Shown piece by piece: positions 54,844 to 64,000 of a stretch of 64,000 nucleotides of DNA. The notes beneath the pieces are model-generated. The model was not told the DNA's origin. It did no database searches and was given only the letters and a program-made list of their open reading frames with translations. Source of the stretch: DAOTXR01 sp034435375 (GTDB lineage: Bacteria; Chloroflexota; Anaerolineae; Aggregatilineales; UBA3940); assembly GCA_034435375.1 (NCBI GenBank), contig DAOTXR010000073.1:1-64000 (forward strand), written 5' to 3'. Position numbers and translations under genes: made by a program. Position 1 is the stretch's first letter, and the number at the start of each line of letters is the position of its first letter.

Positions 54844-55434
54844 ATGAAACATCTTGTATTGGCAGGCGGGCTAGTCGGGCTGGCAACGTTGGTTGCCTGC
54901 AATGCGCCCAGCCCTGCCACACCCCCTTTTCCCCCCACAGCCACGTCAGCGCCCCCGACGCTGGAGCCAGCGGCCACGCTCCCCCCTACCCTCGAATCCA
55001 CCCTGGCAGCCACGGCTGCGCCGCTGACCGACCGGGTCCAGATCGTCCTGATTGCGCTGGAGGACGGCGGCGTATCCGGCCCGGCGGTGGGCTGCGGCGA
55101 CAGCGCCATCACCGTTGAGCGGCAGATTGCTTCCACTGACCAGCCGCTTCAGGCTGCTCTGGCCGAGCTATTGTCGATCAAAGATCCCTACTATGGGGAG
55201 TCAGGGTTGTACAACGCGCTATCCCAGTCCGACTTGGCCGTCGAGTCAGTGGAGATCGACGCCAACGGTCTGGCGACCGTGCGGCTGGTCGGCCAGATCA
55301 TGCTGGGGGGCGTATGCGACAACCCGCGTGTGGAGGCGCAGCTCGAAGGAACGGCCATGCAGCTCTCGACGATCACCGCGGTGGAGTTTTTCATCAACGA
55401 CAGGCCATTGGACGAAGTTCTCTCGCTGAGGTGA
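54844..55434 (+). CDS. GerMN-domain lipoprotein
   Basis: A 196-residue secreted lipoprotein: signal and lipobox VGLATLVACNAPS, a Pro/Thr/Ala-rich linker of about 45 residues, then a GerMN-like domain with LQAALAELLSIKDPYYGESG and TAVEFFINDRPL. GerMN domains occur in cell-envelope and sporulation lipoproteins. An AACACGAGGAG site precedes the ATG. Confidence 0.82.
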   Translation: MKHLVLAGGLVGLATLVACNAPSPATPPFPPTATSAPPTLEPAATLPPTLESTLAATAAPLTDRVQIVLIALEDGGVSGPAVGCGDSAITVERQIASTDQPLQAALAELLSIKDPYYGESGLYNALSQSDLAVESVEIDANGLATVRLVGQIMLGGVCDNPRVEAQLEGTAMQLSTITAVEFFINDRPLDEVLSLR

Positions 55435-55596
55435 TGGCAATATTACAAATGCTTGACACATCCATTTTTTGACCCTACACTGGAATCAGACAGGCAATGA
55501 GGTTGCCTCGCTGACGGTGCGGGCAAGCTCATAGACATTCCAAGCAGGCTGTTGAATAACCCAGCCAGCGATGTCTTTGCCGCCGTCAGATGTTTA

Positions 55597-55628
55597 GCCC
55601 CCCGGCGCTATGCGCGGGGGGCATTTTT
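55597..55628 (+). terminator. Rho-independent terminator
   Basis: GCCCCCCGGCGC-TAT-GCGC-GGGGGGC hairpin followed by ATTTTT, about 160 bases after the lipoprotein gene. Confidence 0.85.
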
Positions 55629-55715
55629 GCGCCCCGCGCCGGAATGTGAGGTTCCTCTGGTTGTGCGATACAATCTACTACGTGATCGACACGGGTACTG
55701 ATACGAGGGAACTCC

Positions 55716-57092
55716 ATGAGCGACGGTTATTCGAGTTTCGAGCAGGTCAAAGAGGAGACAACTACGGCCTTCAGCCGCAACGATCCGCGTGACGCGCTGC
55801 GCCGCGCCGTTGCGCAGGTGATGGACATCCAGGACATAACGCTTGGCGACGAACGCACGCCGATCCGCATCCGGGGGAAGCTGCTCATCCCGCCACACGA
55901 AGCCTTCCGTACCCTGCGCCCGCTGTTCGAGGCCGTCGAGCACACGCCGCTGCTACGCCGAGAGGATGGCCTGGATGTAGTTCACGCCATGCCAGGCGTC
56001 TTCGGCAAGGCCCGGCGGCGCACCCCGTGGGTAGCAATCGTTCTGCTGGCGCTGACAGTGATCAGCGTGTTTTGGGTGGGTCTGCGCCAGGGGCTGAACG
56101 TTGCGCCGCTGGATGCCTTCAGCTACATCTTGACCGGCAAGACCCTGATGCCTGTCCCGGTGGATCGTCTGCCCACCCCGGAGGCCCTCGGCCAGGCGCT
56201 GCTCGATGGTGTGCTGTACACGCTGGCCCTGCTGGGCATCTTGGGGGCGCATGAGATGGGCCACTACTTGATGGCCCGTCGCTATGGCGTCCACACCACG
56301 GTGCCGTTCTTCATTCCGCTGCCGATAAGCATCCTGGGGACGCTGGGGGCTGTGATCGCCATGCGCGAGCCAGCTCCCAACCGCCGCGTGCAGTTTGACA
56401 TCGGCATTGCTGGGCCGCTGGCAGGGTTGGTTGTGGCCGTTCCGGTCATGGTCGCCGGGCTGTTGCTGTCTGAGGTACGCACAACGCAAGACGTGATCCG
56501 CGAGATTCCCCCCAGCCTGCGGGGGGCCGTGGGAGTAGAGATCAGCCCAGCCTTTTTCGACGCGCCTGTGCCCGAAACTCAGTTCGGCTTCATCCATGAG
56601 GGCAATTCGCTGCTGTACCTGGCCATGAAGTACGTCATCTTCGGCAAAATCCTGCCCCAGGGCAACCTCGATGTATGGGTGCATCCGGTGGCGTTTGCCG
56701 CCTGGGCCGGGTTTCTGGTCACGGCGCTAAACTTGCTGCCAATCGGCCAGCTGGATGGCGGACATATCCTGTTTGGCCTGTTCGGCAGCCGAATGCGGGC
56801 CGTGCGCAGGCCGATTGTCGTGGTGCTGATCGTGCTGGCCCTGATTGGCACGTTGAACGAGATGGGGCTGTCCAACCTGTCGTTTGGCTGGTCGGGATGG
56901 TGGGTCTGGATCGGGATGATCGTCTTCCTGCTGCGCGATCACGCCCCGGTGCTGGACGAGATCACCGAGCTGGATAGCCGTCGTAGGGCGCTGGGTGTGG
57001 TGATGTTGATCGTGTTTGTCCTGATCTTCACGCCGCGACCGCTGGGGATCGACGCCGGCCCGGTGGCTGAGCTGATCCGGGGGCTGATATAG
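55716..57092 (+). CDS. Site-2-protease-like M50 metalloprotease
   Basis: A 458-residue membrane protease. A soluble N-terminal region of ~100 residues precedes the first membrane segment. Zinc ligands are in LGAHEMGHYLMARRYGV and LLPIGQLDGGHILFG; the GIAGPLAGLV motif lies between. Architecture matches the EGY1/sll0862-like M50 group found in Chloroflexi and cyanobacteria. Intramembrane proteolysis of an unknown regulator is expected. Confidence 0.9.
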   Translation: MSDGYSSFEQVKEETTTAFSRNDPRDALRRAVAQVMDIQDITLGDERTPIRIRGKLLIPPHEAFRTLRPLFEAVEHTPLLRREDGLDVVHAMPGVFGKARRRTPWVAIVLLALTVISVFWVGLRQGLNVAPLDAFSYILTGKTLMPVPVDRLPTPEALGQALLDGVLYTLALLGILGAHEMGHYLMARRYGVHTTVPFFIPLPISILGTLGAVIAMREPAPNRRVQFDIGIAGPLAGLVVAVPVMVAGLLLSEVRTTQDVIREIPPSLRGAVGVEISPAFFDAPVPETQFGFIHEGNSLLYLAMKYVIFGKILPQGNLDVWVHPVAFAAWAGFLVTALNLLPIGQLDGGHILFGLFGSRMRAVRRPIVVVLIVLALIGTLNEMGLSNLSFGWSGWWVWIGMIVFLLRDHAPVLDEITELDSRRRALGVVMLIVFVLIFTPRPLGIDAGPVAELIRGLI

Positions 57093-57125
57093 ACAGCAGT
57101 CGCCAGTAGGCGCTACCAATACATT

Positions 57126-57147
57126 GGGGCAGGCGATGGCCTGCCCC
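57126..57147. terminator. Hairpin between convergent genes
   Basis: GGGGCAGGC-GATG-GCCTGCCCC, 33 bases past the M50 stop and before the end of the minus-strand lipoprotein gene. No clear T-run. Confidence 0.5.
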
Positions 57148-57176
57148 GACCTTTCGGGCTATGGGAGGTCTTGCTG

Positions 57177-57491
57177 CTAGAAGTCTTCTCGCCGGCGTCG
57201 TGCCCGCGCCGCCCCGCTGCTGCCTCCGCCCCAGGCGGCGGACAGGCCAAACAGAAAGCCAAAGTCGTACCATCCTCCGTTGTTGTGGACCTCATACATG
57301 GTCACCTTGTCCGAGAACAACGAGATCACAAACGTGATCGGAGCAATGATGCCATTCCAGAGGCCCTGCCAGAAACCGGCTACGTCTCCATCTTCGTCAG
57401 GAACGTCGGCCAGCTCGTTGGGACCGGCGGTGCAGGAAACCAACGTCAACAGCAGGAGCGCCAGCACACCGAGAATAAGCGCCTTCCTCAT
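57177..57491 (-). CDS. Small lipoprotein of unknown function
   Basis: About 104 residues from the ATG at 57491, after AAAGGAAAAGGAAG. Lipoprotein signal RKALILGVLALLLLTLVSC. The rest has a GFWQGLWNGIIAPITFVISL hydrophobic stretch, then a Gly/Trp-rich segment and an Arg-rich end (ARARRRREDF). Similar small proteins are common in Chloroflexi and other phyla, but their function is unknown. Confidence 0.75.
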   Translation of the reverse strand: MRKALILGVLALLLLTLVSCTAGPNELADVPDEDGDVAGFWQGLWNGIIAPITFVISLFSDKVTMYEVHNNGGWYDFGFLFGLSAAWGGGSSGAARARRRREDF

Positions 57492-57627
57492 CTTCCTTTT
57501 CCTTTGCCTTACCATCGCCAATGCTCAATTCGAATTGAAATGGTGAAACACTCTTGAACTTTATACGCACAACGCGACAAGGCGTTGCACCTCAGCGCTG
57601 AGTGCTGCCCAGAAAGCTCTACCGAGT

Positions 57628-58545
57628 TTAAGACACGTGCATCTTGTGGCGCTCCCAGAGACGGTTCAGTTCCCCCTCGGTTAAGAACCCGTCTGCTGCA
57701 CCCGTCGCGCCGATCTTGTACGAGGCGAAGACCACTGCTTTGCGAATCGCCTCGTAGGGATCGCGGGTGCGGCTATAGATGTGGAGGAAAGCCGAGAACA
57801 ACGCATCGCCTGCGCCAATGGTGTTGACCACCGGACGGCTGATCACCGCCGGGATGCGCTCCAGGAAGCCGTCGCCACGCACCGCCAGCAGCACGCCCTG
57901 CGCCCCCAGCCCCACTGCAACGATCTCGGCTGCGGTGTGGTCGAGCACGCGCCTGACCCAATCCTCAGGCGAGCAGGGCAACAGCTCGTCGCTCATGAAC
58001 AGGATGTCAGCGGCCTGCATGAAATCGTCGTTGTAGGCGTCATCCAGATCGGAGATGGCATGCACATCTGTGGCAACCATCTTCCCAGCCTGCTTGGCTT
58101 GGCGGAGAAACGGGCGCGAGAAATTGATGTTACACAACACCGCCAGCGAACAGCCCGCCAACGCCCGGTCGAACAGCGCGCCGGGGTAAGGTTGCTGCTG
58201 GATGTCTTTGAGGTCCACATGGATTTGCCGCCGCCCTCCGGCATCATACAGGATGACCGACTGAGGAGTTTCCTCCAGCGCATCGATCACCAGATCTCCG
58301 GAGATTCCATCCCGCGCCAGCGCATCACGAACCAGCAAAGCCGCTGGGTCCTTGCCGATCATCGACAGGAAACTCACCGGGCTGCCAAGCGTCGTCAGCG
58401 CCCGGGCGATGTTGTAGCCCACGCCTGAGACGGCGCTGTGTATACCTCCAAAGGGATAATGCACCGGGTGATAGGGAATCGGGAAGGCATCGACGCGCAG
58501 TGTGGTCTCGATGTTGATCAGGCCGGAGACGAGAATATGAGCCAT
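57628..58545 (-). CDS. PfkB-family carbohydrate kinase
   Basis: About 305 residues from the ATG at 58545. Ribokinase-like fold: VSGLINIETTLRVDAFP, the GVGYNIARALTTLGSPV substrate loop, and the second signature NTIGAGDALFSAFLH with the catalytic Asp. Substrate is a sugar or nucleoside not predictable here. Lies downstream of a UMF1-type transporter on the same strand. Confidence 0.9.
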   Translation of the reverse strand: MAHILVSGLINIETTLRVDAFPIPYHPVHYPFGGIHSAVSGVGYNIARALTTLGSPVSFLSMIGKDPAALLVRDALARDGISGDLVIDALEETPQSVILYDAGGRRQIHVDLKDIQQQPYPGALFDRALAGCSLAVLCNINFSRPFLRQAKQAGKMVATDVHAISDLDDAYNDDFMQAADILFMSDELLPCSPEDWVRRVLDHTAAEIVAVGLGAQGVLLAVRGDGFLERIPAVISRPVVNTIGAGDALFSAFLHIYSRTRDPYEAIRKAVVFASYKIGATGAADGFLTEGELNRLWERHKMHVS

Positions 58546-58582
58546 GGATATTCTTGAGCCTCTGGTCAAAATTGCTTCCAAC

Positions 58583-59944
58583 TCAGTCTTGCGCTGCTGA
58601 TTCGGCCTCGGCGCGGCCCCGCTTCTCGTGGACGGCCAACAGCAGCACCAGCCCCGCCACCAGGAAGGCAATGATCGACAGGATGGCCACGCGCTGACCG
58701 AGCTGCTCGGCCAGGGGGCCACCCAACTCGAACCCTTTGAACCACAGCAGCGAGGCCGATTCGCCCTGGCGGGCGTAGGCCAGCGCGGCCTCTGCCGCGA
58801 TCCAGCCGTAGACCGTGGGGCCAATGAACGACGAAGTGCGGCCCGCCACCGCAAAGAAGCCGTAAAACTCCGCGCTGCGCCCTCGCGGGCTGAGCACCCC
58901 CACCATCCCCCGGCTGACGCCCTGTACGGCGCTCAGCGCGAACCCGGCCAGCGCGCCAATGACGAAGAACAGCGTGCGCGACTCGTTGAAGAACATCCAC
59001 ACCACGACGCCGATCATCATCACCAGCGCAGCCACGAGCGACCGCTTGTTGTCCCATCGGTTGGCGATCAGCCCCCCCAGATACGCCCCGGCGATGCTCG
59101 TCACCTGCACCAGGATCATGAACAGCACCAGTTCCATCTGGTTCAGGCCAAAGATGACCGCGCCGATGATGGCAGCAAAGTTGAGCGCCATCAGAATGCC
59201 ATCGTTATATACCAGGAAGGCAACAATGTACTTGACTGCCTGCCGGAAGTGCCTGATCTCGCGGAAGGTGCGCCCCAGACGCCGGAAGGCGATGCTCAGA
59301 TAGGTCTCGCCCGGCGGCAGCGAGCGCGGCTCAGCTCGTTCGTGCAGCCATAAGAAAACTGGCGCGGCAAAGATGGCAAAGAACACCGCACAGATCACCA
59401 GCGACAGGCGCGACATCAGCGTGCCGCCGATGAAGGCAATCAGGGGCAGGACGAGCAACAGGCACACGATCCCACCCAGCGAACCAATGGCCCAGCCGTT
59501 GCCGGAGATCAGGCCGATCTCCTCTGGCGCGGCGATCTCCGGCAGAAGCGCATCATAAAAAACCTGGGCGCTACGATAGCCGATCTCAGCCAGGATAAAG
59601 AACAGCATTCCGATGAAAACATGGCCCCGCTGAACGAAAAACAGCAGCGCCGTAAACACACAGGCCATGGCAGTGAAGAAGAGGAGGAACCGCTTTTTGG
59701 ACCCGGAAAAGTCGGCAATAGAGCCAAGAATCGGCGAGATGAGGGCTACCACGAGCATCGCAATGCCCACCGACAGCCCCCACAGGCGCGATCCTTCGGC
59801 CCCGCCGACGACCTGCTCCTTGAAGTAGGCGGCATAGACCGCCAGCAAGACAACAGCAGCATAAGCCGAGTTGCCAAAATCATACAGATACCACGCCCAC
59901 CGCTCACGCGGCGTAGGCTTAGGCTGCGAGATGGCTATTTCCAC
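58583..59944 (-). CDS. UMF1-type MFS transporter
   Basis: A 453-residue membrane protein with about 12 hydrophobic segments. The UMF1/Atg22-like opening RERWAWYLYDFGNSAYAAVV is clear, and LISPILGSIADFSGSKKRFL is the typical loop 2-3. Substrate unknown (family members have been linked to amino acid or sugar efflux). The kinase gene 37 bases downstream may be cotranscribed. Confidence 0.9.
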   Translation of the reverse strand: MEIAISQPKPTPRERWAWYLYDFGNSAYAAVVLLAVYAAYFKEQVVGGAEGSRLWGLSVGIAMLVVALISPILGSIADFSGSKKRFLLFFTAMACVFTALLFFVQRGHVFIGMLFFILAEIGYRSAQVFYDALLPEIAAPEEIGLISGNGWAIGSLGGIVCLLLVLPLIAFIGGTLMSRLSLVICAVFFAIFAAPVFLWLHERAEPRSLPPGETYLSIAFRRLGRTFREIRHFRQAVKYIVAFLVYNDGILMALNFAAIIGAVIFGLNQMELVLFMILVQVTSIAGAYLGGLIANRWDNKRSLVAALVMMIGVVVWMFFNESRTLFFVIGALAGFALSAVQGVSRGMVGVLSPRGRSAEFYGFFAVAGRTSSFIGPTVYGWIAAEAALAYARQGESASLLWFKGFELGGPLAEQLGQRVAILSIIAFLVAGLVLLLAVHEKRGRAEAESAAQD

Positions 59945-60159
59945 GGGAGGGGACTCCTTGTTATGTGAATAGAGGAGGATAAGCTGGCATCCAGATCAAA
60001 CACTGGCTGCAAGCACAGGTTGCTTGCAGTTCGACGCCAGAGCCGCCTTTGCCTTCGGCGGAGACGATATGACATGGGCCATGCCGATCCATTCGCCCAG
60101 GCTGAGGTGTTTCTGTCGCACATCGAAGAAGCTGAAGATCGACAGTCAATAACGGATGA

Positions 60160-60927
60160 CTACCTCAGGTGCTCGCCGCCGACAAAGTCCAGCTCGGTGG
60201 CGTCAGCCCAGGGATAGACTTCGGCGCCCTGTGCCGCGGCGCGGATTTTCGGATCGTCTGAGTAATGCCCACGGCGTTCCGGAGGGATCAACTCAGCGAT
60301 ACGGCGCATGATCTCGTGGCCGATCTCGTCAAGCTGTCGGCGGCGTTCGCGGCCACGCCCGGCCACCCTGAACGGTCCAAACAGCTTGCCAATTCGCACC
60401 GTGACGGAGGCGCGTCTTCCCCTGTTCAAAGAGGGGAAGACCTCAGTCAGACCGTCGAAGCCCATGGGGAGGATCGGCGCCCCGGTGCGAGCGGCCAGGT
60501 AGGCCGCCCCAGGACGCGCCGGGCGCAGCACAGGCGCCCAGTTGCCCGCCTCCGGGAAGATGCCCAACACGCCACCCTGAGCCAGCACCACCTCGGCGGC
60601 CTGCAACGCCAGCCGTGAGCCAGTCCCTCGGAATACCGGATAATAGCCCCACAGCCTGGGGATGAGAGTCACGTGCGGCGGCGCGCCAGGGTTGCGAAAG
60701 CCCCCCACGAACTCGAGCGGCCAGGGCGCAACGCGCACCATCGCCACGGGATCGATGTAGCTGAAGTGGTTGGCTACCACCAACAAGGGACCTGTGCGGG
60801 GCAGATTCTCACGGCCAACGATGCGGAGGTCAGTGAGCACGGCAAAGGCAATGTAGCTCAGTTGCTGGAGCAGGCTGCGGATGATGCGCCTGCGAGGGTA
60901 TGGAAACCGGCTATATGCTTCAAACAT
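60160..60927 (-). CDS. 1-acyl-glycerol-3-phosphate acyltransferase-like protein
   Basis: A 255-residue PlsC-family acyltransferase. Catalytic block NHFSYIDP (H-x4-D), acceptor-binding LGIFPEAGNW and GAPILPMGF. Makes phosphatidic acid from lysophosphatidate in membrane lipid synthesis, or acylates a related acceptor. Normal length, N-terminal hydrophobic stretch present. Confidence 0.88.
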   Translation of the reverse strand: MFEAYSRFPYPRRRIIRSLLQQLSYIAFAVLTDLRIVGRENLPRTGPLLVVANHFSYIDPVAMVRVAPWPLEFVGGFRNPGAPPHVTLIPRLWGYYPVFRGTGSRLALQAAEVVLAQGGVLGIFPEAGNWAPVLRPARPGAAYLAARTGAPILPMGFDGLTEVFPSLNRGRRASVTVRIGKLFGPFRVAGRGRERRRQLDEIGHEIMRRIAELIPPERRGHYSDDPKIRAAAQGAEVYPWADATELDFVGGEHLR

Positions 60928-60958
60928 GGCGTTAGTCTATCCAGCTTCAGGATGGCCG

Positions 60959-62290
60959 TCAACGGCAGGCCAGGGCCTCCAGCCCAGCGAGCAAGCGCTC
61001 AAAAGCGCCCACGGTGCGATCTAACGGCGTGGCATACGAAAAGCGCACCCAGTCTGCGCCATAGCGCGAGAAATACACCCCCGGCACCACCGCTACGCCC
61101 CATTCACGGGCCAGATACTCGCCCAGCGGCGCGCTGTCTTCCCAACCGACGGCCCGTAGCCACCGCCCTACCTCGACAAAAGCGTAGTAGCCCTTGCCCA
61201 GGATGGCCGTGAAGCCATGTTCATCGAGCAGGCTCTTGAGCGCAGCGCGGCTCTGATTAGTCGGCTCGATGATCGTTGCCGCCGCGGCGGCAAAGCCCAT
61301 CTGAAAAGCCGCCACGGCCACCGCCTGCGAATAGAAGCTGGGGATCACCCCGTGCGAGGTACGCGACTCGATGAAGCGGATCACCTGCTCGGAGGCAATC
61401 AGGTGGGCATTGCGGATGTTTGAGGCCCCCAGCGACTTGGTGATGCCGTCCATGAACATCAGCCGCTCACGCTCCTGGGGGGTGAACTGCGCCACGAAGC
61501 GTCCCAGGTCCATGGGCTGCTCGTCGGTGACGGTGTGGTACATCCAATCGAACAGCACAAAAGCCGCTCCCGCTTCCAGGGCGGCATGGGCCAGTTCGGT
61601 CTGGCGTGCAGGCGACAGCGTGTTGCCGGTCGGATTGTCTGGGCTGGTGATCACCACGCCAGCCACCTTGCGTCCTTCCCGCGCAGCCATCGCACAGCAG
61701 GCGCGGATTGCCTCTGGCGTATAGGCCCAGCCATCCGCAGGATGGCCCGGTGCGAGCAGCACATTGGCCCCGACACCGTAGGGTCCCCAGTTGTAGCTGA
61801 TCCACGGCACTCGCGACACAACGATCACGTCTCCGATGCGGCCATAGCCCAGGTGCAGCATAGCTTCGTAAGCCTTGAGCAGCGCATCACGCCCTCCCAT
61901 CGTAGCGATCACGTTGGCTGGGCCGAGGCCGCTCGCACTGTCCAGGCGCCAGTAGTCCTCGATCACCGAACGGCGGAACAGATCGGTGCCATAGGGCATG
62001 TCGTAGGCGCTGCCGTGCTCCAGCTGGAGCGCCAGCGCACGCTCCAGGATTTCGTGGGGAACGCCGGGCAGACTGGCGCCGCCGTCACCCTGTGAGGCAT
62101 CGAACACCGGGCTGTCGGGGTGGGCATCCTGGTAAGCGCTTAATCCCTTCTTGATCAGGAACATGCGTGACGTAGGAATGGCTGCCATGTGAGTCGGATA
62201 GTCGCTAACCGGAACTAGCGCCTCCGGGGCGGTCACAAAGACAGGCGTGTCATGATCGAGGGCAGCGTATTCAGGCATGGCTTTGTCCAC
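60959..62290 (-). CDS. PLP-dependent aminotransferase, class I/II
   Basis: A 443-residue fold-type I enzyme. PLP-binding Lys in MDGITKSLGASN, substrate/PLP contacts in VVITSPDNPTGN and LFDWMYH, and the C-terminal Arg region WVRFSYATPL. MDKAMPEY at the N-terminus allows a start at 62290 or 62278. Substrate amino acid not predictable. Confidence 0.9.
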   Translation of the reverse strand: MDKAMPEYAALDHDTPVFVTAPEALVPVSDYPTHMAAIPTSRMFLIKKGLSAYQDAHPDSPVFDASQGDGGASLPGVPHEILERALALQLEHGSAYDMPYGTDLFRRSVIEDYWRLDSASGLGPANVIATMGGRDALLKAYEAMLHLGYGRIGDVIVVSRVPWISYNWGPYGVGANVLLAPGHPADGWAYTPEAIRACCAMAAREGRKVAGVVITSPDNPTGNTLSPARQTELAHAALEAGAAFVLFDWMYHTVTDEQPMDLGRFVAQFTPQERERLMFMDGITKSLGASNIRNAHLIASEQVIRFIESRTSHGVIPSFYSQAVAVAAFQMGFAAAAATIIEPTNQSRAALKSLLDEHGFTAILGKGYYAFVEVGRWLRAVGWEDSAPLGEYLAREWGVAVVPGVYFSRYGADWVRFSYATPLDRTVGAFERLLAGLEALACR

Positions 62291-62484
62291 TCGAAGAATG
62301 CGGGGATTCCGCGCGGGCGGGCGCGATGGCCGGCCATGGGCCGGGGCTGGAGTGCATGTTACAGAGTCTGGAGGGAGATGTCAAGAGGCATAGCACGACT
62401 TTTATGGAATTTTGTTGCTGATCGGGCTTGAGTTGGCCCCGCGCTGAACCTCACCCCGAAACGCACCCTGTCAAGAGCAAAGGC

Positions 62485-62514
62485 TTACCTCCCATCCTGA
62501 GTGGGGTGTATAAT
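62485..62514 (+). promoter_or_regulatory. Candidate promoter of the nitroreductase gene
   Basis: TTACCT at 62485-62490 and a perfect TATAAT at 62509-62514 (spacing 18), about 50 bases before the ATG. The rest of the 276-base gap shows nothing recognisable. Confidence 0.45.
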
Positions 62515-62566
62515 GGTATCATCCAGGTGTTTTTCATTCCACGCCAACCACACGAGAAAGTAGCCT

Positions 62567-63136
62567 ATGCTCAAAGACCTGATCCTCAAGAATCGCAGCA
62601 CCCGTCGATTTGATCAGAGCGTCGCCATTTCGAGGGAGACATTGCGAGAGCTGGTCGACCTGGCCCGTCTCTCGGCCTCAGGGGCCAACCGCCAGCCCCT
62701 CAAGTATATTCTCTCGTGCGATCCTCAGAAGAACGCCCTCATCTTTCCACACCTCAGATGGGCGGGATACCTCAAGGATTGGGGCGGGCCTGCCGAAGGC
62801 GAGCGCCCGACGGCATACATCGTCATTCTGCGCGACGACGAGATCAGCCTGAGCGTCGACTGTGACCACGGCATCGCAGCTCAGAGCATCCTGCTGGGCG
62901 CGACCGAGCGTGGGCTGGGTGGGTGCATCCTCGGCTCGGTCCAGCGCGACGAGATGCGCCAGGCCCTGGGAATCCCTGACCGCTACTACATCCTGCTGGT
63001 GATCGCGCTAGGCAAACCTGCCGAGACGGTGGTGATCGAACCGGTTGGCGCAGACGGCGACATCAAGTACTGGCGCGACGAAGCAGGCGTCCACCACGTG
63101 CCCAAACGCTCGCTGGATGAGATCATCATTGGCTAG
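62567..63136 (+). CDS. Nitroreductase-family FMN oxidoreductase
   Basis: A 189-residue protein: ILKNRSTRRFDQS with FMN-contacting Arg residues, LARLSASGANRQPLKY, and GATERGLGGCILGSVQRDEM near the centre. NAD(P)H-dependent reduction of nitro groups, quinones or flavins. Substrate unknown. Confidence 0.9.
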   Translation: MLKDLILKNRSTRRFDQSVAISRETLRELVDLARLSASGANRQPLKYILSCDPQKNALIFPHLRWAGYLKDWGGPAEGERPTAYIVILRDDEISLSVDCDHGIAAQSILLGATERGLGGCILGSVQRDEMRQALGIPDRYYILLVIALGKPAETVVIEPVGADGDIKYWRDEAGVHHVPKRSLDEIIIG

Positions 63137-63234
63137 CCTGGTGAGACTCATCGCAACCCAGGGATCGGCCTCATCTTCCTGTCTCTGGAGGGACAGGACC
63201 TCATCGCTAAGCACAAGTTGACCAGGAGCACGCC

Positions 63235-64000
63235 ATGTCTGTGTTAGCACAATCCCCCGGCCTGCTTGACGCGCTGCGGGGCGAGATGACCCCCAAGTTC
63301 CTCGCCACCCGCAGCCCGGAAGGCATCCCCAACGTGGTACCCGTCGTGTCAACGCTGCCCGACGAGGAGCAGCCCGACACGCTGTTTTTCGGCAACTTCC
63401 TGCTACGCAAGAGCATCAAGAACCTAGAGCGCGACACGCGCGTTGGCTTGCTGGTGATCACCGCCGATCTGAACGGTTGGAGGCTCACAGGCGAGTTTCT
63501 CGGCTTTGAGCGCACTGGGCCGCACGTTGAGCGGCAGATGAACAGCGGGCTGCTGCGTTACAACGCCTACACCGGCGTCCGCAACGCGGGTCTGATCCGC
63601 GTTACGGCGGTGGAAGGGGCATTCCGCGTGTCGAAGATGCAGGTGCTGCGCGACTATGTGCTGGCCCGGCTGGCTACGCTGGGCGGGATCGCCCGCGCCA
63701 AGGACGGCGTCTCGATTCCCCTGCCAGTGCGGCGCGAGTTCGGCAAGATGGTAGCAGTGAAGGTGCTGGCCTGGGTACGCGACGATGGCTATCCGACTAT
63801 TGTGCCGATGCTCTCAATGCAGCCTGCCGGGGCGCAGACTATGGTCTGCTGGCGAGGGCTGCGCGACCTGCCCGCCCCACCGCCTGGCGCTCTGGTGGCG
63901 ACCAACATCCTGACGTTCGAGGCTATCTCGTACCAGGCCAAGGGACGCTGGATGGGCAGCGGAAACGTGGGGGCGGTGCTGGTGCAAGAAGTGTATGCTG
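63235..64000 (+). CDS. Pyridoxamine-phosphate-oxidase-like flavoprotein, cut by window end
   Basis: An open frame of 255 codons from ATG 63235 (AGGAG about eight bases upstream) to the end of the window with no stop, so the gene is partial. Starts SVLAQSPGLLDALRGEMTP, FLATRSPEGIPNVVPVVS, then FFGNFLLRKSIKNLERDTRV and LVITADLNGWRLTGEFLGFE, the split-barrel FMN-binding pattern of the PPOX family. The 3' half is a second, less familiar stretch with VKVLAWVRDDGYPTIVPML, which looks like another split-barrel repeat. Function unknown. Confidence 0.75.
   Translation, partial: MSVLAQSPGLLDALRGEMTPKFLATRSPEGIPNVVPVVSTLPDEEQPDTLFFGNFLLRKSIKNLERDTRVGLLVITADLNGWRLTGEFLGFERTGPHVERQMNSGLLRYNAYTGVRNAGLIRVTAVEGAFRVSKMQVLRDYVLARLATLGGIARAKDGVSIPLPVRREFGKMVAVKVLAWVRDDGYPTIVPMLSMQPAGAQTMVCWRGLRDLPAPPPGALVATNILTFEAISYQAKGRWMGSGNVGAVLVQEVYA

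Noticed and set aside
58546..58854. N-terminal extension of the PfkB kinase and a 163-codon frame at 58566-59057
   Set aside because: Both run opposite to codon structure of the MFS gene; the kinase starts with its conserved first strand at 58545.

Overview
The window reads as one contiguous piece of a GC-rich bacterial chromosome. Gene content suggests a Chloroflexota (Anaerolineae-like) organism: a complete type III-A CRISPR locus, UMF1-type MFS, GerMN-type lipoprotein, paired membrane proteases, CstA, and small Cys-poor ArsA-like ATPases. This assignment is an inference from gene style; no rRNA or phylogenetic marker is present. The only RNA gene seen is a tRNA-Lys.

Layout. (1) 1-12545: a long CRISPR array (48 repeats in view, running off the left edge) followed by a tightly packed type III-A operon: a CARF-LuxR-HTH regulator, an HD-less but GGDD-positive Cas10, Csm2-5, a second CARF protein, Csx15 and Cas6. 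No adaptation genes (cas1/cas2) are visible. (2) 12750-18269: an ArsR-type regulator with a recognisable operator, a zinc-ribbon/thioredoxin fusion, an ArsP-like permease, a TauE/SafE exporter, two FmdE proteins and an Fe-S protein. (3) 17619-27125, minus strand: a respiratory molybdoenzyme operon (four-cluster Fe-S subunit, NrfD-type membrane subunit, Tat-exported catalytic subunit, cytochrome c, FmdE) and a three-gene PhnD-like-lipoprotein / NarX-type kinase / NarL-type regulator system that probably controls it. (4) 27700-33200: tRNA-Lys, receiver/degenerate GGDEF, roadblock, V4R protein and CstA. (5) 33363-37915: a compact cluster of two Get3/ArsA-like ATPases framed by two paralogous small hydrophobic proteins and three unknown proteins; it is the best candidate for an undescribed system. 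One ATPase naturally carries Asn where Get3 has its catalytic Asp. (6) 37920-64000: mostly housekeeping and cell-envelope genes (PanE, AzlCD, M6, M28 and M50 peptidases, Hsp20, sugar kinases including a kinase-nucleotidyltransferase fusion, HEAT proteins, PlsC, aminotransferase, nitroreductase), with a decayed copy of the ArsR/thioredoxin/Fe-S module at 43780-45052.

How genes work together. Array transcripts would be cut by Cas6 and loaded on the Csm complex; Cas10 would make cyclic oligoadenylates that act on the two CARF proteins, with Csx15 possibly damping the signal. The respiratory operon would pass quinol-derived electrons through NrfD and Fe-S subunits to the exported molybdoenzyme, with the PhnD-like sensor reporting the substrate oxyanion. 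The substrate (arsenic, sulfur or selenium oxyanion) cannot be settled from sequence reading alone.
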